64,000 bases of DNA from Sphingomonas canadensis (GTDB lineage Bacteria; Pseudomonadota; Alphaproteobacteria; Sphingomonadales; Sphingomonadaceae). Positions 39,474-49,041 of this stretch are shown one piece after another. Position 1 is the first letter of the stretch; every line of letters starts with the position of its first letter. The notes beneath the pieces were generated by a model. The model was not told where the DNA came from and made no database searches. It saw nothing but the letters and a program-made list of their open reading frames with translations. The position numbers were made by a program, and so were the translations under genes. The stretch is taken from the NCBI RefSeq assembly GCF_026013525.1, contig NZ_JAPDRA010000002.1, positions 124,001-188,000 on the forward strand, written 5' to 3'.

Positions 39474-40163
39474 TCAGGCGGCACCAGCCCGCTCCTGGGC
39501 CGGGAACGCCGGGACGCCGGGTTGCGCCTGGCCGCGTTCCACCACGAAGATCGTCGCCGGGTGCTCGTCGCAGCGAAAGACGGCGGCGGGCGGGTCTTCG
39601 GCGGAACGGTCCCAGGCAGGGACCAGGCCGTACCAGCCCGGCCGCGCGAGCGCGAAGCGCTGATCGAGCGCCGCTTCGTCCACCACGCATTGGGCGTGCA
39701 GGATGCCGGGCTGCTGGAGCTTCACCGCGATCCCCTGGCGGCGCATCGCCCGTTCGATCGGGGCGAGATGGCTGCAGGTCGTGACGGCATCGGGATCGCG
39801 ATCATAGGCGATCTGGTCTTCGTTCCAGCTTTCGCCGGCGCGCATCCGGGCGGCATAGGCGTTCAGTTGCGGATCGGCCTCCAGGCGGGCGATCAGCGCC
39901 TCGCGTTCGCGGCGCCAGCCATCGGCGTCCCGGCGCAGCGCGCGTGCGGCGCGGCGGCGCGTTCCCGCCTGCCCGGCGTTGCGGAACAGCGCGGCGGCGC
40001 CCCATAGCGCCAGCACCGCGAACAGGGCGGCGGCGAACGGGAAGGCGGCGGCGATCGCGGGCGGGGCGGCATCGCCATGCCATATGAAGCCGAGCTGGAT
40101 CAGCACGATGAAGCCGGCGGCAACGCCGGCCGCGGCGATCAGCAGCCCGATTGGTCGCGACAT
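39474..40163 (-). CDS. Membrane-anchored protein of unknown function
   Basis: The 229-residue protein has two N-terminal hydrophobic helices (residues ~5-26 and ~33-55). A soluble, Arg/Ala-rich helical segment and a C-terminal domain with three Cys ('TTCSHLAP', 'ILHAQCVVDEAALDQRF', 'VFRCDEHPATIFVVERG') follow. The orientation is not clear. The ATG at 40163 was chosen over the longer frame because GGGGGAGAG lies upstream. It is divergent from the ccm operon but I see no link to haem assembly. Family not recognised. Confidence 0.7.
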   Translation of the reverse strand: MSRPIGLLIAAAGVAAGFIVLIQLGFIWHGDAAPPAIAAAFPFAAALFAVLALWGAAALFRNAGQAGTRRRAARALRRDADGWRREREALIARLEADPQLNAYAARMRAGESWNEDQIAYDRDPDAVTTCSHLAPIERAMRRQGIAVKLQQPGILHAQCVVDEAALDQRFALARPGWYGLVPAWDRSAEDPPAAVFRCDEHPATIFVVERGQAQPGVPAFPAQERAGAA

Positions 40164-40351
40164 GGCCCCGTCTCTCCCCCGAATCGACGCCCGTGGCGCC
40201 GTGGCGGTTATTCCACGTCCGCGGCGGGCGGCAAATCGCGAAGGGCCTGCCGCGTCCGCGCGGGGCAGTGGCGCGGGAAGGGCCGCGGGGGCGTCCATTG
40301 AGACAATCCCGGACGTAGATTCCGCGCGCGAACCCCGCTATCCCCCCGCCC

Positions 40352-41077
40352 GTGCCTGCGCTCCACGCCTTCGCCAACCCTGCGCGTTTCCTGAAGATCG
40401 CGCGGCCGCTGACGCCGGTCCTGTTCTGGGCGGGTGTGGTGCTGGCCGCGTTCGGGGCCTTTGCCGGGCTGACGCTGACCCCGCCCGACTATTTGCAGAA
40501 GGAGAGCGTGCGCATCCTCTACATCCATGTTCCCGCGGCATGGCTGGGGATGGCGGGATGGAGCGGGATCGCGCTTTCCAGCCTGGTCTATCTGGTATGG
40601 CGGCATCCGCTGGCGGCGATAGCGGCGCGGGCCTGTGCCCCGGCGGGGGCGGTGTTCGCGGCGATCTGCCTGATCACCGGTTCGATCTGGGGGCGGCCGA
40701 CCTGGGGAACCTGGTGGGAATGGGATGGGCGGCTGACCAGCATGCTGCTGCTGTTCTTCGTCTATCTTGCCTATATCGCGCTGGCCCGCGCCGATGCCGA
40801 TCGCGGCGGCGACGGGCGCGTGCCGGCGCTGTTCGGCGTGGCGGGCAGCGTGCTGCTGCCCGTAATCCGCTATTCGGTGGTGTGGTGGAACACGCTGCAC
40901 CAGGGGCAGAGCATCGGGCTGACCGGATCGAAGATCGACGGATCGATGCTGTGGCCGCTGGGCTTTACCGGCATCGGCTTCACGCTGTTCTTCGCGGGCG
41001 TAGTGCTGATGCGGATGCGCGCGCTGCTGGCCCAGCAGAAGGTGGAAGCAAGGATGAAGCGGATGGCCGCGCGATGA
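40352..41077 (+). CDS. ccmC: Haem exporter/lyase subunit CcmC
   Basis: The 241-residue inner-membrane protein has six hydrophobic segments and the tryptophan-rich haem motif 'WGRPTWGTWWEWDGRLTS' near residue 110. It presents haem to CcmE in cytochrome c maturation system I. It is first in the run ccmCDEFGHI, all coupled by overlaps. The start is a GTG. ccmA and ccmB, which normally precede it, are not in this window. Confidence 0.96.
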   Translation: MPALHAFANPARFLKIARPLTPVLFWAGVVLAAFGAFAGLTLTPPDYLQKESVRILYIHVPAAWLGMAGWSGIALSSLVYLVWRHPLAAIAARACAPAGAVFAAICLITGSIWGRPTWGTWWEWDGRLTSMLLLFFVYLAYIALARADADRGGDGRVPALFGVAGSVLLPVIRYSVVWWNTLHQGQSIGLTGSKIDGSMLWPLGFTGIGFTLFFAGVVLMRMRALLAQQKVEARMKRMAAR

Positions 41078-41205
41078 ACCATTGGGCATTCATCACCGCG
41101 GCCTATGCCGTGACGCTGGCCGGCGCCGTGGGGCTGGCGGTGCAGAGCTGGCTGGCGATGCGCGCGGCCGAGGCGGCGGCAGAGGCGCTGGGGCGGCGGC
41201 AATGA
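41074..41205 (+). CDS. ccmD: Haem exporter protein CcmD
   Basis: This 43-residue single-helix protein ('HWAFITAAYAVTLAGAVGLAVQSW') has a basic end. It overlaps ccmC by ATGA and ccmE by ATGA. CcmD holds CcmE in the CcmABC complex. It was identified from position, length and one membrane helix, since CcmD sequence is poorly conserved. Confidence 0.9.
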   Translation: MNHWAFITAAYAVTLAGAVGLAVQSWLAMRAAEAAAEALGRRQ

Positions 41206-41642
41206 TGGTGAAGCCGAAACACCAGCGGCTCGTACTCGCGCTGCTCGGCGTCGCCGCGGTGGTGGGGGCGGGGCTGCTCGCGCTTTCCGCGCTGCAGGAC
41301 CAGGCGGCGTTCTTCTATGCCCCGGCGGACGTGAAGGGGCAGGAGCTGCCGCTGGGCCGCGCCGTGCGGCTGGGCGGGATGGTGGCGGGCGGATCGATCC
41401 AGCGCGCCGCCGACGGCGTGACCGTCCATTTCACCGTGACCGACGGCAAGGCGACCGTGCCGGTAAGCTTCCGCGGCGTGACCCCGGACCTGTTCAAGGA
41501 AGGATCGGGCGTGGTGGCCGAAGGCAAGTTCAACCCCGACGGCAGCTTCACCGCCGACAACCTGCTGGCCAAGCACGACGAACGCTATATGCCGCCGCAG
41601 ATGGCCGGAAAGATGTACAAGACGGACAGCCTGAAGCAATGA
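41202..41642 (+). CDS. ccmE: Cytochrome c-type biogenesis haem chaperone CcmE
   Basis: The 146-residue protein has an N-terminal anchor (residues 10-30) and an OB-fold domain. The haem-attaching His125 and Tyr129 lie in 'LLAKHDERYMPP'. It carries haem covalently from CcmC to CcmF in the periplasm. Two start codons ATGATG overlap the ccmD stop. Its own stop overlaps the ccmF start. Confidence 0.97.
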   Translation: MMVKPKHQRLVLALLGVAAVVGAGLLALSALQDQAAFFYAPADVKGQELPLGRAVRLGGMVAGGSIQRAADGVTVHFTVTDGKATVPVSFRGVTPDLFKEGSGVVAEGKFNPDGSFTADNLLAKHDERYMPPQMAGKMYKTDSLKQ

Positions 41643-43564
41643 TCGCCGAAGCGGGCCTGGCCGCGCTGTGGCTCGCCGCGGGGCTGGCGCTCGTCCAGCT
41701 CGCGCTGGGCTGGGGCGCGGCGCGATCGGGGTCGGCCGAGCTGCTGGCGGCCACGCGCCGCGTTTCGGTGGCGCAGGGCGTGCTGGCGATGCTCTCGTTC
41801 GGCGTGCTGATCCTGTTGTTCCTGCAATCGGACATGTCGGTGCAGCTCGTCGCGCAGAACAGCCATTCCGAGAAGCCGTGGCTGTACAAGTTCGCGGGCG
41901 CATGGGGAAACCATGAAGGCTCGATGCTGCTGTGGGTCACCGTGCTGGCCATGGCCGGAGGCGGCGTGGCGCTGGTGGAGCGGCGGATCGACGGCAAGAC
42001 GCTGGCCGCGACGCTGGGCGCGCAGGCGGCGATCGCGATCGGCTTCTATGCCTTCATCCTGATCGCCTCCAACCCCTTCCTGCGGCTGAACCCGCCCGCG
42101 CCGGAGGGGATGGGGCTGAACCCGCTGTTGCAGGACCCCGGCCTCGCCTTCCACCCGCCGACGCTCTACTTCGGCTATGTCGGGCTTTCGGTGGCGTTCA
42201 GCTTCGCGGTGGGCGCGCTGCTGACGCGCGAGGTGGGGCCGGCGTTCGCGCGGGCGATGCGGCCCTGGGTGCTGATCGCCTGGGTGTTCCTGACGATCGG
42301 CATCACCGCGGGCAGCTATTGGGCCTATTATGAGCTCGGCTGGGGCGGCTGGTGGTTCTGGGACCCGGTGGAGAACGCATCGCTGATGCCGTGGCTGGCG
42401 GCGACGGCGCTGCTCCATTCGGTGACGGTGCTGGCGACGCGCGACGGGCTGCGCGCCTGGACGCTGATGCTGGCGGTGGTCGCCTTCTCGATGTCGATGA
42501 TCGGCACCTTCCTGGTGCGATCGGGCATCCTGGTGAGCGTCCACGCCTTTGCGGTGGACCCGACGCGGGGCAGCTTCATCCTGGCGCTGCTGGGCATCTA
42601 TATCGGCGGGGCGCTGGCGCTGTTCGGCGCGCGGGTGAGCACGGTGACGCAGGGATCGACCTTCCAGCTCGTCAGCCGCGAGGGCGCGCTGGTGCTCAAC
42701 AACCTGCTGCTCAGCGTGATCCTGGGCATCGTGTTCATCGGCACGCTCTATCCGTTGCTGGCGCAGGCGATGGGGCAGCAGCTTTCGATCGGCGCGCCCT
42801 TCTTCAACAAGGCGAGCGTGCCGGTGGCGCTGGTGCTGGTGGTAGCGACGATGGCCGGGCCGCTGCTGAAGTGGCGGCGCGACCGCTGGGGCGCGCTGGG
42901 GCGGCAGATGGCGCTGCCGGGGGTGGTTTCCGTGCTGGCGTTCGCTGCGCTGGCGGCGCTGAGCGGCAGCAGCGACTGGGTGGCGCTGATCGGGCTCGCG
43001 CTGGCGGCGGGGCTGGCGGTGGCCAGCGTGCTGCCGCTGTGGAAGCGCAACCTGCGCCGCACTCCGCTGCACATCTGGGGCATGGTGATCGCGCATGTCG
43101 GCATCGCGGTGAGCATCGCCGGCATGGCGAGCGATGCGGCGTTCAAGCAGGAACGGCTTGTGGCGCTGCGTACCGGCGAGGCCACCACGGTAGGCCCGTT
43201 CCAGGTGAAGCTGGCCGATGTGCGCCCCGCGATCGGGCCTAATTATTCCGCGATGCAGGCGCATCTGGATGTCACCCGCAGCGGCGGTGCGCCCTTCGTG
43301 CTGTTCCCCGGCCAGCATTATTTCAGCTCGCCGGTGACCACCACCAGCGAGGCCGCGATCAAGACCATGGCGGACGGCCAGCTCTACACCGTGCTGGGTG
43401 AAGGCACCGGCGATGGGCGCTGGCAGGTGCGGCTGTGGTGGAAGCCATGGATCACGCTGATCTGGTTCGGCGGCGCCCTGATCGCGCTGGGCGGGCTGAT
43501 GGCGATGATCGGGCGGTTGCGGCGCGAGCGGCGTCCGGCAGCCGGGGCGGAGGACGGCGAATGA
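41639..43564 (+). CDS. ccmF: Cytochrome c haem lyase subunit CcmF
   Basis: The 641-residue protein has about 14-15 hydrophobic segments. It has the WWD haem domain 'WGGWWFWDPVENASLMPWL' near residue 240 and conserved His in 'HEGSMLLWV' and 'AFHPPTLYFGYVG'. With CcmH and CcmI it joins haem to apocytochrome c. It overlaps ccmE and ccmG by ATGA. Confidence 0.97.
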   Translation: MIAEAGLAALWLAAGLALVQLALGWGAARSGSAELLAATRRVSVAQGVLAMLSFGVLILLFLQSDMSVQLVAQNSHSEKPWLYKFAGAWGNHEGSMLLWVTVLAMAGGGVALVERRIDGKTLAATLGAQAAIAIGFYAFILIASNPFLRLNPPAPEGMGLNPLLQDPGLAFHPPTLYFGYVGLSVAFSFAVGALLTREVGPAFARAMRPWVLIAWVFLTIGITAGSYWAYYELGWGGWWFWDPVENASLMPWLAATALLHSVTVLATRDGLRAWTLMLAVVAFSMSMIGTFLVRSGILVSVHAFAVDPTRGSFILALLGIYIGGALALFGARVSTVTQGSTFQLVSREGALVLNNLLLSVILGIVFIGTLYPLLAQAMGQQLSIGAPFFNKASVPVALVLVVATMAGPLLKWRRDRWGALGRQMALPGVVSVLAFAALAALSGSSDWVALIGLALAAGLAVASVLPLWKRNLRRTPLHIWGMVIAHVGIAVSIAGMASDAAFKQERLVALRTGEATTVGPFQVKLADVRPAIGPNYSAMQAHLDVTRSGGAPFVLFPGQHYFSSPVTTTSEAAIKTMADGQLYTVLGEGTGDGRWQVRLWWKPWITLIWFGGALIALGGLMAMIGRLRRERRPAAGAEDGE

Positions 43565-44094
43565 AGCGCGGGCTGCTGATCTGGGCGCCGCTACTGGCGT
43601 TCGCGGTGGTCTTCGGCTTCGCCGCGCGCGAGCTGTGGAAGCCGTCCGATCGCACGATCGCTTCGGGCATGGTCGGCAAGCCGCTGCCGCAGATGGCGCT
43701 GAAGCCGCTATTGCTCGACCGGCCGGGCTTCACCACCGCCGAGCTGGCGACGGGCAAGCCGCGGCTGCTCAACGTCTTCGCGAGCTGGTGCATCCCCTGC
43801 ATCGCCGAGGCGCCGCAACTGATGAAGCTGAAGGCGGCTGGCGTCGAGATCGACGCGGTGGCGGTGCGCGACAAGCCGGAGGCGGTGGAGGCGTTCCTGA
43901 GCCGCTATGGCGACCCCTATGCCCGTATCGGCGACGATCCGCGCAGCGCCGCGCAGCTCGCGCTCGGATCGTCGGGCGTGCCCGAAACCTTCGTGATCGA
44001 CGGCAAGGGCCGGATCGTGAAGCAGCACATCGGCGATATCCGCGAGGAAGATGTGCCGGAGATCCTCGCCGCGCTGGCGGAGGCGGCGCGATGA
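43561..44094 (+). CDS. ccmG: Periplasmic thiol:disulfide oxidoreductase CcmG/DsbE
   Basis: The 177-residue thioredoxin-like protein has an N-terminal anchor and active site WCIPC (Cys77, Cys80) followed by 'IAEAP'. The cis-Pro region is 'SSGVPETFVID'. It keeps apocytochrome haem-binding Cys or CcmH reduced. It overlaps ccmF and ccmH. Confidence 0.96.
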   Translation: MKRGLLIWAPLLAFAVVFGFAARELWKPSDRTIASGMVGKPLPQMALKPLLLDRPGFTTAELATGKPRLLNVFASWCIPCIAEAPQLMKLKAAGVEIDAVAVRDKPEAVEAFLSRYGDPYARIGDDPRSAAQLALGSSGVPETFVIDGKGRIVKQHIGDIREEDVPEILAALAEAAR

Positions 44095-44525
44095 GGCTGC
44101 GCCACCTGATCGCCGCGCTGCTGGCGATGATCGCGGTGCCGGTGCTCGCCGATTCGGCGCTGCCCCCGGCGGAGCTGGCCTATTCCCAGCTCAAGGACCC
44201 GGCGAAGGAGGCCGAGGCGCGCAAGCTGATGGAGACGCTGCGCTGCCTGGTGTGCCAGGGCCAGTCGATCGCCGATTCGGACGCGGAGATGGCCGGCGAC
44301 ATGCGCGCGCTGGTGCGCGAGAAGATCGCAGAGGGCCAGCAGCCCGCCGAGGTGCGCAAATGGCTGGTCGAACGCTATGGCGACTATGTGACCTATGATC
44401 CGCCGTTCAGTTGGCTGACGGCGCCCTTGTGGCTGCTGCCGCTGCTGCTGATCGCCGCCGGGCTGCTGATCGCGCGGCGCAGCTTCGGCAAGAGCGACCC
44501 CACGATCGAGGGGGAGGAGGCCTGA
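44091..44525 (+). CDS. ccmH: Cytochrome c-type biogenesis protein CcmH
   Basis: The 144-residue protein has a signal peptide ending near residue 20, the redox motif 'LRCLVCQGQ' (Cys52, Cys55) and a C-terminal membrane helix ('LTAPLWLLPLLLIAAGLLIARR'). It handles the apocytochrome Cys pair before haem attachment. This is the short CcmH form, with the TPR part encoded separately by the next gene. Its stop overlaps the ccmI start by one base (TGATG). Confidence 0.96.
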   Translation: MRLRHLIAALLAMIAVPVLADSALPPAELAYSQLKDPAKEAEARKLMETLRCLVCQGQSIADSDAEMAGDMRALVREKIAEGQQPAEVRKWLVERYGDYVTYDPPFSWLTAPLWLLPLLLIAAGLLIARRSFGKSDPTIEGEEA

Positions 44526-45217
44526 TGGGCTGGGCGATGCTGTTGGGGCTGGCGGTGCTGGCGTTCGCCGGGCTGTGGTTCGGCGGCTTTCCGCGGCGGT
44601 TGTGGACGATCCCGGCCACCGCGCTGACGCTGGGCGCGGCCGGCTATGCCTGGCAGGGGAGCCCGGATCAGCCGGGGCATCCGGTGGCGGCGGTCGAGCG
44701 CAAGGGCGAGATCGACCCCGGGCTGATCGAGATCCGCGAGACGATGTTCGGCCGCTACAACACCGCCTACAGCTATTTCGGCATGGCGGATGCGATGACG
44801 CGGATCGGCGCGCGCGATTCGGCCGTGCGGGCGATGCTGGGCGCGGTGCAGAAAGAGCCCAAGAACGCCGGGCTGTGGACCTGGCTGGGCGTGACGCTGG
44901 CCGAGCATGACGGCGGAATGGTGTCGCCCGCCTCGGCCTATGCCTTCCGCCGGGCGATGGAACTGGCGCCGGATCACCCCGGGCCGCCCTTCTTCATGGG
45001 GCTGGCTCAGGTGAAATCGGGGCAGTTCGCCGCCGCGCGCCCGTTGTGGGAACGCGCGGTGGCGCTGTCGCCCGCCGACGCGAGCTACCGTTCGCTGCTG
45101 GAAGCCCAGCTCGCGCGGCTGGACGAGGTGCTGGCGGCCGGCGCGGGGCAGGGTGCCCCGGCCGGGCCGCCCGAGCCGGCCGCTCCCGAACCCGCGAACG
45201 GCCAGGCCGCGCCCTGA
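44525..45217 (+). CDS. ccmI: CcmI/CycH-like TPR protein of cytochrome c maturation
   Basis: The 230-residue protein has two N-terminal hydrophobic segments with a basic loop. A TPR-like region from about residue 75 follows ('NTAYSYFGMADAMTRIGARDSAVRAMLGAVQ', 'PGPPFFMGLAQVKSGQFAAARPLWERAVAL'), and the tail is Ala/Pro-rich. It probably presents apocytochrome c to CcmF. It is shorter than the usual CcmI of about 400 residues. It is last in the ccm run and convergent with ald. Confidence 0.85.
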   Translation: MGWAMLLGLAVLAFAGLWFGGFPRRLWTIPATALTLGAAGYAWQGSPDQPGHPVAAVERKGEIDPGLIEIRETMFGRYNTAYSYFGMADAMTRIGARDSAVRAMLGAVQKEPKNAGLWTWLGVTLAEHDGGMVSPASAYAFRRAMELAPDHPGPPFFMGLAQVKSGQFAAARPLWERAVALSPADASYRSLLEAQLARLDEVLAAGAGQGAPAGPPEPAAPEPANGQAAP

Positions 45218-45223
45218 AGGGGT

Positions 45224-45247
45224 TTCCCCCGGCCCGCGCCGGGGGAA
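45224..45247. terminator. Perfect hairpin between ccmI and ald stops
   Basis: A 10-base-pair stem TTCCCCCGGC/GCCGGGGGAA encloses the 4-base loop CCGC. It fills almost all of the 34-base gap between the two convergent stop codons. It likely serves both transcripts, although neither strand shows a T run. Confidence 0.65.
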
Positions 45248-45251
45248 TCGA

Positions 45252-46355
45252 TCAGTTCCAGGCCTCGAACGGCAGTTCCAGCGCCTCGGCCACCGCGGCG
45301 TGGCGGATCTTGCCGGCCGAGACGTTCAGCCCCGCCGCCAGGTGGCGATCGGCGCGCATCGCGGCTTCGGCGCCCTTGTTCGCCAGCTTCAGCACGAAGG
45401 GCAGGGTGGCATTGTTGAGCGCGAAGGCCGAGGTGCGCGCCACCGCGCCGGGCATGTTCGCCACGCAATAATGGATGATGCCATCCACCTCATAGACCGG
45501 ATCGGCATGGGTGGTGGCGTGGCTCGTCTCGAAGCAGCCGCCCTGATCGATCGCGATATCGACCAGCACCGATCCGCGCTTCATCGTCTTCAGCATCTCG
45601 CGCGTGACCAGCTTGGGCGCGGCCGCGCCGGGCACCAGCACCGCGCCGATCACCAGATGCGCACGCGCCACGGCGGCCGCGACGGCGGCCTTGCTGGCAT
45701 AGGCGGTCTTGATCTGGCTGCCGAAATGGAGATCCAGCTCGGCCAGGCGATCGTTGTTGATGTCATAGATGGTCACGTCGGCGCGCTGGCCGACCGCGAT
45801 CTGCGCGGCGTTGATGCCCGCCACGCCGCCGCCCAGGATCGCGACTCGCGCCGGAGCCACGCCGGGCACGCCGCCCAGCAGCACGCCGCGGCCACCCTGT
45901 TCCTTCTCAAGATAGTGCGCGCCGACCTGGATCGACATGCGGCCCGCGACCTCGCTCATCGGCTTAAGCAGCGGCAGGCTGCGCGCGTCGGAGGTGACGG
46001 TTTCATAGGCGATGCAGGTCGCGCCGGACTTCATCAGCCCCTCGGCCTGCGCCTTGTCGGCCGCCAGGTGGAGATAGGTGAACAGCGTGTGGCGCGGCTC
46101 CAGCAGAGCGATCTCCTGCGGCTGGGGCTCCTTCACCTTCACGATCATGTCGGCGCCCGCGAACACCGCCGCCGCGCTTGGGGCGATGGTGGCGCCGGCC
46201 GCGACATAATCCGCATCGGTGAAGTCGATGCCGATGCCGGCGTTGGTCTCGATCAGTACCGAATGGCCCGCGGCGGTCAGCTCCGCCACCGACGCCGGAG
46301 TGAGCCCGACGCGATATTCGTGGTTCTTGATCTCCTTCGGAACGCCGACGCGCAT
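45252..46355 (-). CDS. ald: Alanine dehydrogenase
   Basis: The 367-residue protein is typical of Ald. It has 'MRVGVPKEIKNHEYRVGLTP' at the start, the active-site 'TLFTYLHLAAD' (His about 95), the NAD-binding 'VAILGGGVAGINAAQIAVG' and 'DQGGCFETSHATTH'. It reversibly deaminates L-alanine to pyruvate and ammonia with NAD. The ATG at 46355 has GGGGAGA 6 bases upstream. The divergent Lrp-type gene is its likely regulator. Confidence 0.97.
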   Translation of the reverse strand: MRVGVPKEIKNHEYRVGLTPASVAELTAAGHSVLIETNAGIGIDFTDADYVAAGATIAPSAAAVFAGADMIVKVKEPQPQEIALLEPRHTLFTYLHLAADKAQAEGLMKSGATCIAYETVTSDARSLPLLKPMSEVAGRMSIQVGAHYLEKEQGGRGVLLGGVPGVAPARVAILGGGVAGINAAQIAVGQRADVTIYDINNDRLAELDLHFGSQIKTAYASKAAVAAAVARAHLVIGAVLVPGAAAPKLVTREMLKTMKRGSVLVDIAIDQGGCFETSHATTHADPVYEVDGIIHYCVANMPGAVARTSAFALNNATLPFVLKLANKGAEAAMRADRHLAAGLNVSAGKIRHAAVAEALELPFEAWN

Positions 46356-46445
46356 TGCCTGTCTCCCCAAATGCTTCGTGGCAGTGGCCATACACTGGGG
46401 CTGGGGTGCGAGTCTCTGCAAGTTGCCGCGCAGACCGGGGCAATC

Positions 46446-46492
46446 GCGCATATATCCATATCATATCTAGGAATTATGAGATATTCATGCGC
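46446..46492. promoter_or_regulatory. A/T-rich palindromic region between ald and the Lrp-type gene
   Basis: Ends GCGCAT (46446-46451) and ATGCGC (46487-46492) are inverted and frame an A/T-rich core with repeated ATAT/ATTC elements. This is the only strongly A/T-rich stretch for several kilobases. It lies between an Lrp/AsnC gene and alanine dehydrogenase, where an AldR-type activator binds in other bacteria. I infer an Lrp-family operator. Confidence 0.55.
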
Positions 46493-46493
46493 A

Positions 46494-46964
46494 ATGGACA
46501 GAATTGACGCAGCGATCCTCCGGCGGCTGGTGGCCGATGCGCGCGCGCCGGTAAGCCAGATCGCGGGCGAGGTGGGGCTTTCGCAATCGGCCTGCACGCG
46601 GCGCATCCAGGCGCTGGAGGCGAGCGGGCATATCCGCGGCTATTCGGCGCGGCTGGGGCTGCGGCGGCTGGGATACCGGGTGACGGCGCTTGTCGATATC
46701 ACGCTGGGCACCCAGGCCGAGGAGGATCTGGCGCTGTTCGAGCGCGCGGTGGAGCAGATCGACGGGGTGGTGGAATGCGCGCTGGTTTCGGGCGGGCAGG
46801 ATTACCGGCTGAAGATCCTGTGCCGGGATCTGGACGATTACGAGCGGCTGCACCGCGAGCAGCTCGGGCGGCTGCCGGGGGTGGTGACGATCAACTCCAG
46901 CTTCGTCCTGCGATCCGTGCCGACCCGCAGCGAGGGCGATGCGATCTTCGCCGGGCTGCGCTGA
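46494..46964 (+). CDS. Lrp/AsnC-family regulator, probable activator of ald
   Basis: The 156-residue protein has an N-terminal winged helix ('MDRIDAAILRRLVADARAPVSQIAGEVGLSQSACTRRIQALEASGHIRGY') and a C-terminal RAM ligand-binding domain ('ECALVSGGQDYRLKILCRDLDDYERL'). Alanine or leucine is the usual effector. It is divergent from ald, so it likely controls it. An in-frame ATG at 46476 could add six residues, with AGGA too close to it to be ideal. Confidence 0.92.
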   Translation: MDRIDAAILRRLVADARAPVSQIAGEVGLSQSACTRRIQALEASGHIRGYSARLGLRRLGYRVTALVDITLGTQAEEDLALFERAVEQIDGVVECALVSGGQDYRLKILCRDLDDYERLHREQLGRLPGVVTINSSFVLRSVPTRSEGDAIFAGLR

Positions 46965-47110
46965 CGCGCTGGGCTGCGCGGTGCCGCGCCATAGGAAGAG
47001 CGCCCATTGCGGCGGCATGTTGCACGTGCTAACGGCGCGCCACATTTACGAGGGCTAAGCTGGTCTCGCATGACCCATCCTCTTGAACTCCCGGCACGAC
47101 AGCCTCTCCC

Positions 47111-49036
47111 GTGACAGATAGCCCGCAGGGCGTGGCGCAGGACCACGCGCAGGACGATTCGCACGCCGGCCACGGCCATGCGCAGGACGCGACCTGGAAG
47201 CTCGCGCTCGGCGCGATCGGCATCGTCTTCGGCGATATCGGCACCAGCCCGCTCTATGCGTTCCGCGAGACCTTCGCCGGTCATCACCCGCTGACGCTGG
47301 ACCAGCTCCACATCATGGGCGTGATCAGCCTGATGTTCTGGTCGATGATGGCGGTGGTGACGCTGAAATATGTCGTCGTCATCATGCGCGCCGACAACAA
47401 GGGCGAGGGCGGCAGCCTGGCGCTGCTCGCGCTGATCTCCGGCAGCGGATCGGAGAAGCGCTGGACGGCGGGCATCGTGCTGCTGGGCGTGTTCGCCACC
47501 GCGCTCTTCTATGGCGATTCGATGATCACACCGGCGGTGTCCGTGCTGTCGGCGGTGGAAGGCATCGCGGTGGCGGCACCGAACCTGTCGGGGCTGATCG
47601 TACCGTTCGCTGTGGCGATCCTTGTGCTGCTGTTCTCGATCCAGCGGACCGGCACGTCGCGCGTGGGCGCGCTGTTCGGCCCGATCATGATGCTCTACTT
47701 CCTCGTCATCGCGACGCTGGGGGTGCTGAGCTTCATCAAGACGCCCGAGGTGCTGTGGGCGCTCGATCCGCTCTATGCCGTGGCCTTCTTCGCAGACGAT
47801 CCGCTGGCTGCCTTCCTGGCGCTCGGCTCGGTCGTTCTGGCGGTTACGGGTGCTGAGGCGCTCTATGCCGACATGGGGCATTTCGGCCGCAAGCCGATCC
47901 GCGTGTCGTGGCTGTGGTTCGTCCTGCCGGCGCTGATGTGCAACTATATGGGGCAAGGCGCGCTGCTGATGCGCGACGCGGCGGCGCTGAAGAGCCCCTT
48001 CTACAATCTGGCGCCCGAGGCGCTTCAGCTTCCGCTGGTGGGCGTGGCGACGATGGCGGCGATCATCGCCAGCCAGGCGGTGATCTCCGGCGCATTCTCG
48101 GTGACGCAGCAGGCGATCCAGCTCGGCTTCATCCCGCGCCTGCGCATCGAGCATACCAGCGCGGCGACGGCGGGGCAGATCTATATCCCGATCGTCAACT
48201 GGGCGCTGATGGTCATGGTGATCCTGCTCGTGCTGACCTTCCAGACCAGCTCGAACCTGACCGCGGCCTATGGCATCGCCGTCACCGGCGCGATGTTCAT
48301 CGACAACTGCCTGCTCGCGGTGGTGCTGTTCTCGTTGTGGAAGTGGCAGAAGCGGTACGCGCTGCCGCTGCTGGCGCTGTTCTTCACCGTGGACCTGGCC
48401 TATTTCGCCGCGAACCTGACCAAGGTTCCGGACGGCGGCTGGTTCCCGCTGCTGGTGGGCTTCATCGTCTTCACCCTGCTGACCACCTGGTCGAAGGGCC
48501 GCAAGCTGATGCTCCAGCGGCTGCGCGAGAGCGCGATGCCGATCAAGATCTTCATCGATTCGGCCGCCAATTCGGCGACGCGCGTGCCCGGCACCGCGGT
48601 GTTCATGACCTCCACGCCCGAAGGCGTGCCGCACGCGCTGCTCCACAATCTGAAGCACAACAAGGTGCTGCACGAGCGCGTGATCCTGCTGACCGTGAAG
48701 ATCAGCGATTCGCCCTTCGTGCCCGACGAGAAGCGGATGCAGATCGAGGATCTGGGCAAGGGCTTCCACCGCATGGTGCTGAAATACGGCTTCATGCAGG
48801 AAGCCGACGTGCCCGCCGCGCTGAAGCAGGTGAACGATTGCGGCGCCGAGTTCCGGATGATGGACACCAGCTTCTTCCTGGCGCGGCAGACGCTGCTGCC
48901 CTCGTCGCGGCCGGGGATGATGATCTGGCGCGAGAAGCTGTTCGCCTGGATGCTGCGCAACGCGGAAAGCGCGATGGAGTTCTTCAAGCTGCCCACCAAC
49001 CGCGTCGTGGAGCTGGGCAGCCAGGTGGAGATCTGA
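47111..49036 (+). CDS. kup: KUP/HAK/KT-type potassium uptake protein
   Basis: The 641-residue protein has a His/Asp-rich N-terminus (residues 8-25), about 12 membrane segments starting with '[19 protein letters not shown]', and a C-terminal cytoplasmic domain. It takes up K+ with H+. The start is a GTG. The region before it (46965-47110) holds no other gene. The 2H phosphoesterase follows after 5 bases and may be co-transcribed. Confidence 0.96.
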   Translation: MTDSPQGVAQDHAQDDSHAGHGHAQDATWKLALGAIGIVFGDIGTSPLYAFRETFAGHHPLTLDQLHIMGVISLMFWSMMAVVTLKYVVVIMRADNKGEGGSLALLALISGSGSEKRWTAGIVLLGVFATALFYGDSMITPAVSVLSAVEGIAVAAPNLSGLIVPFAVAILVLLFSIQRTGTSRVGALFGPIMMLYFLVIATLGVLSFIKTPEVLWALDPLYAVAFFADDPLAAFLALGSVVLAVTGAEALYADMGHFGRKPIRVSWLWFVLPALMCNYMGQGALLMRDAAALKSPFYNLAPEALQLPLVGVATMAAIIASQAVISGAFSVTQQAIQLGFIPRLRIEHTSAATAGQIYIPIVNWALMVMVILLVLTFQTSSNLTAAYGIAVTGAMFIDNCLLAVVLFSLWKWQKRYALPLLALFFTVDLAYFAANLTKVPDGGWFPLLVGFIVFTLLTTWSKGRKLMLQRLRESAMPIKIFIDSAANSATRVPGTAVFMTSTPEGVPHALLHNLKHNKVLHERVILLTVKISDSPFVPDEKRMQIEDLGKGFHRMVLKYGFMQEADVPAALKQVNDCGAEFRMMDTSFFLARQTLLPSSRPGMMIWREKLFAWMLRNAESAMEFFKLPTNRVVELGSQVEI

Positions 49037-49041
49037 CGCGG

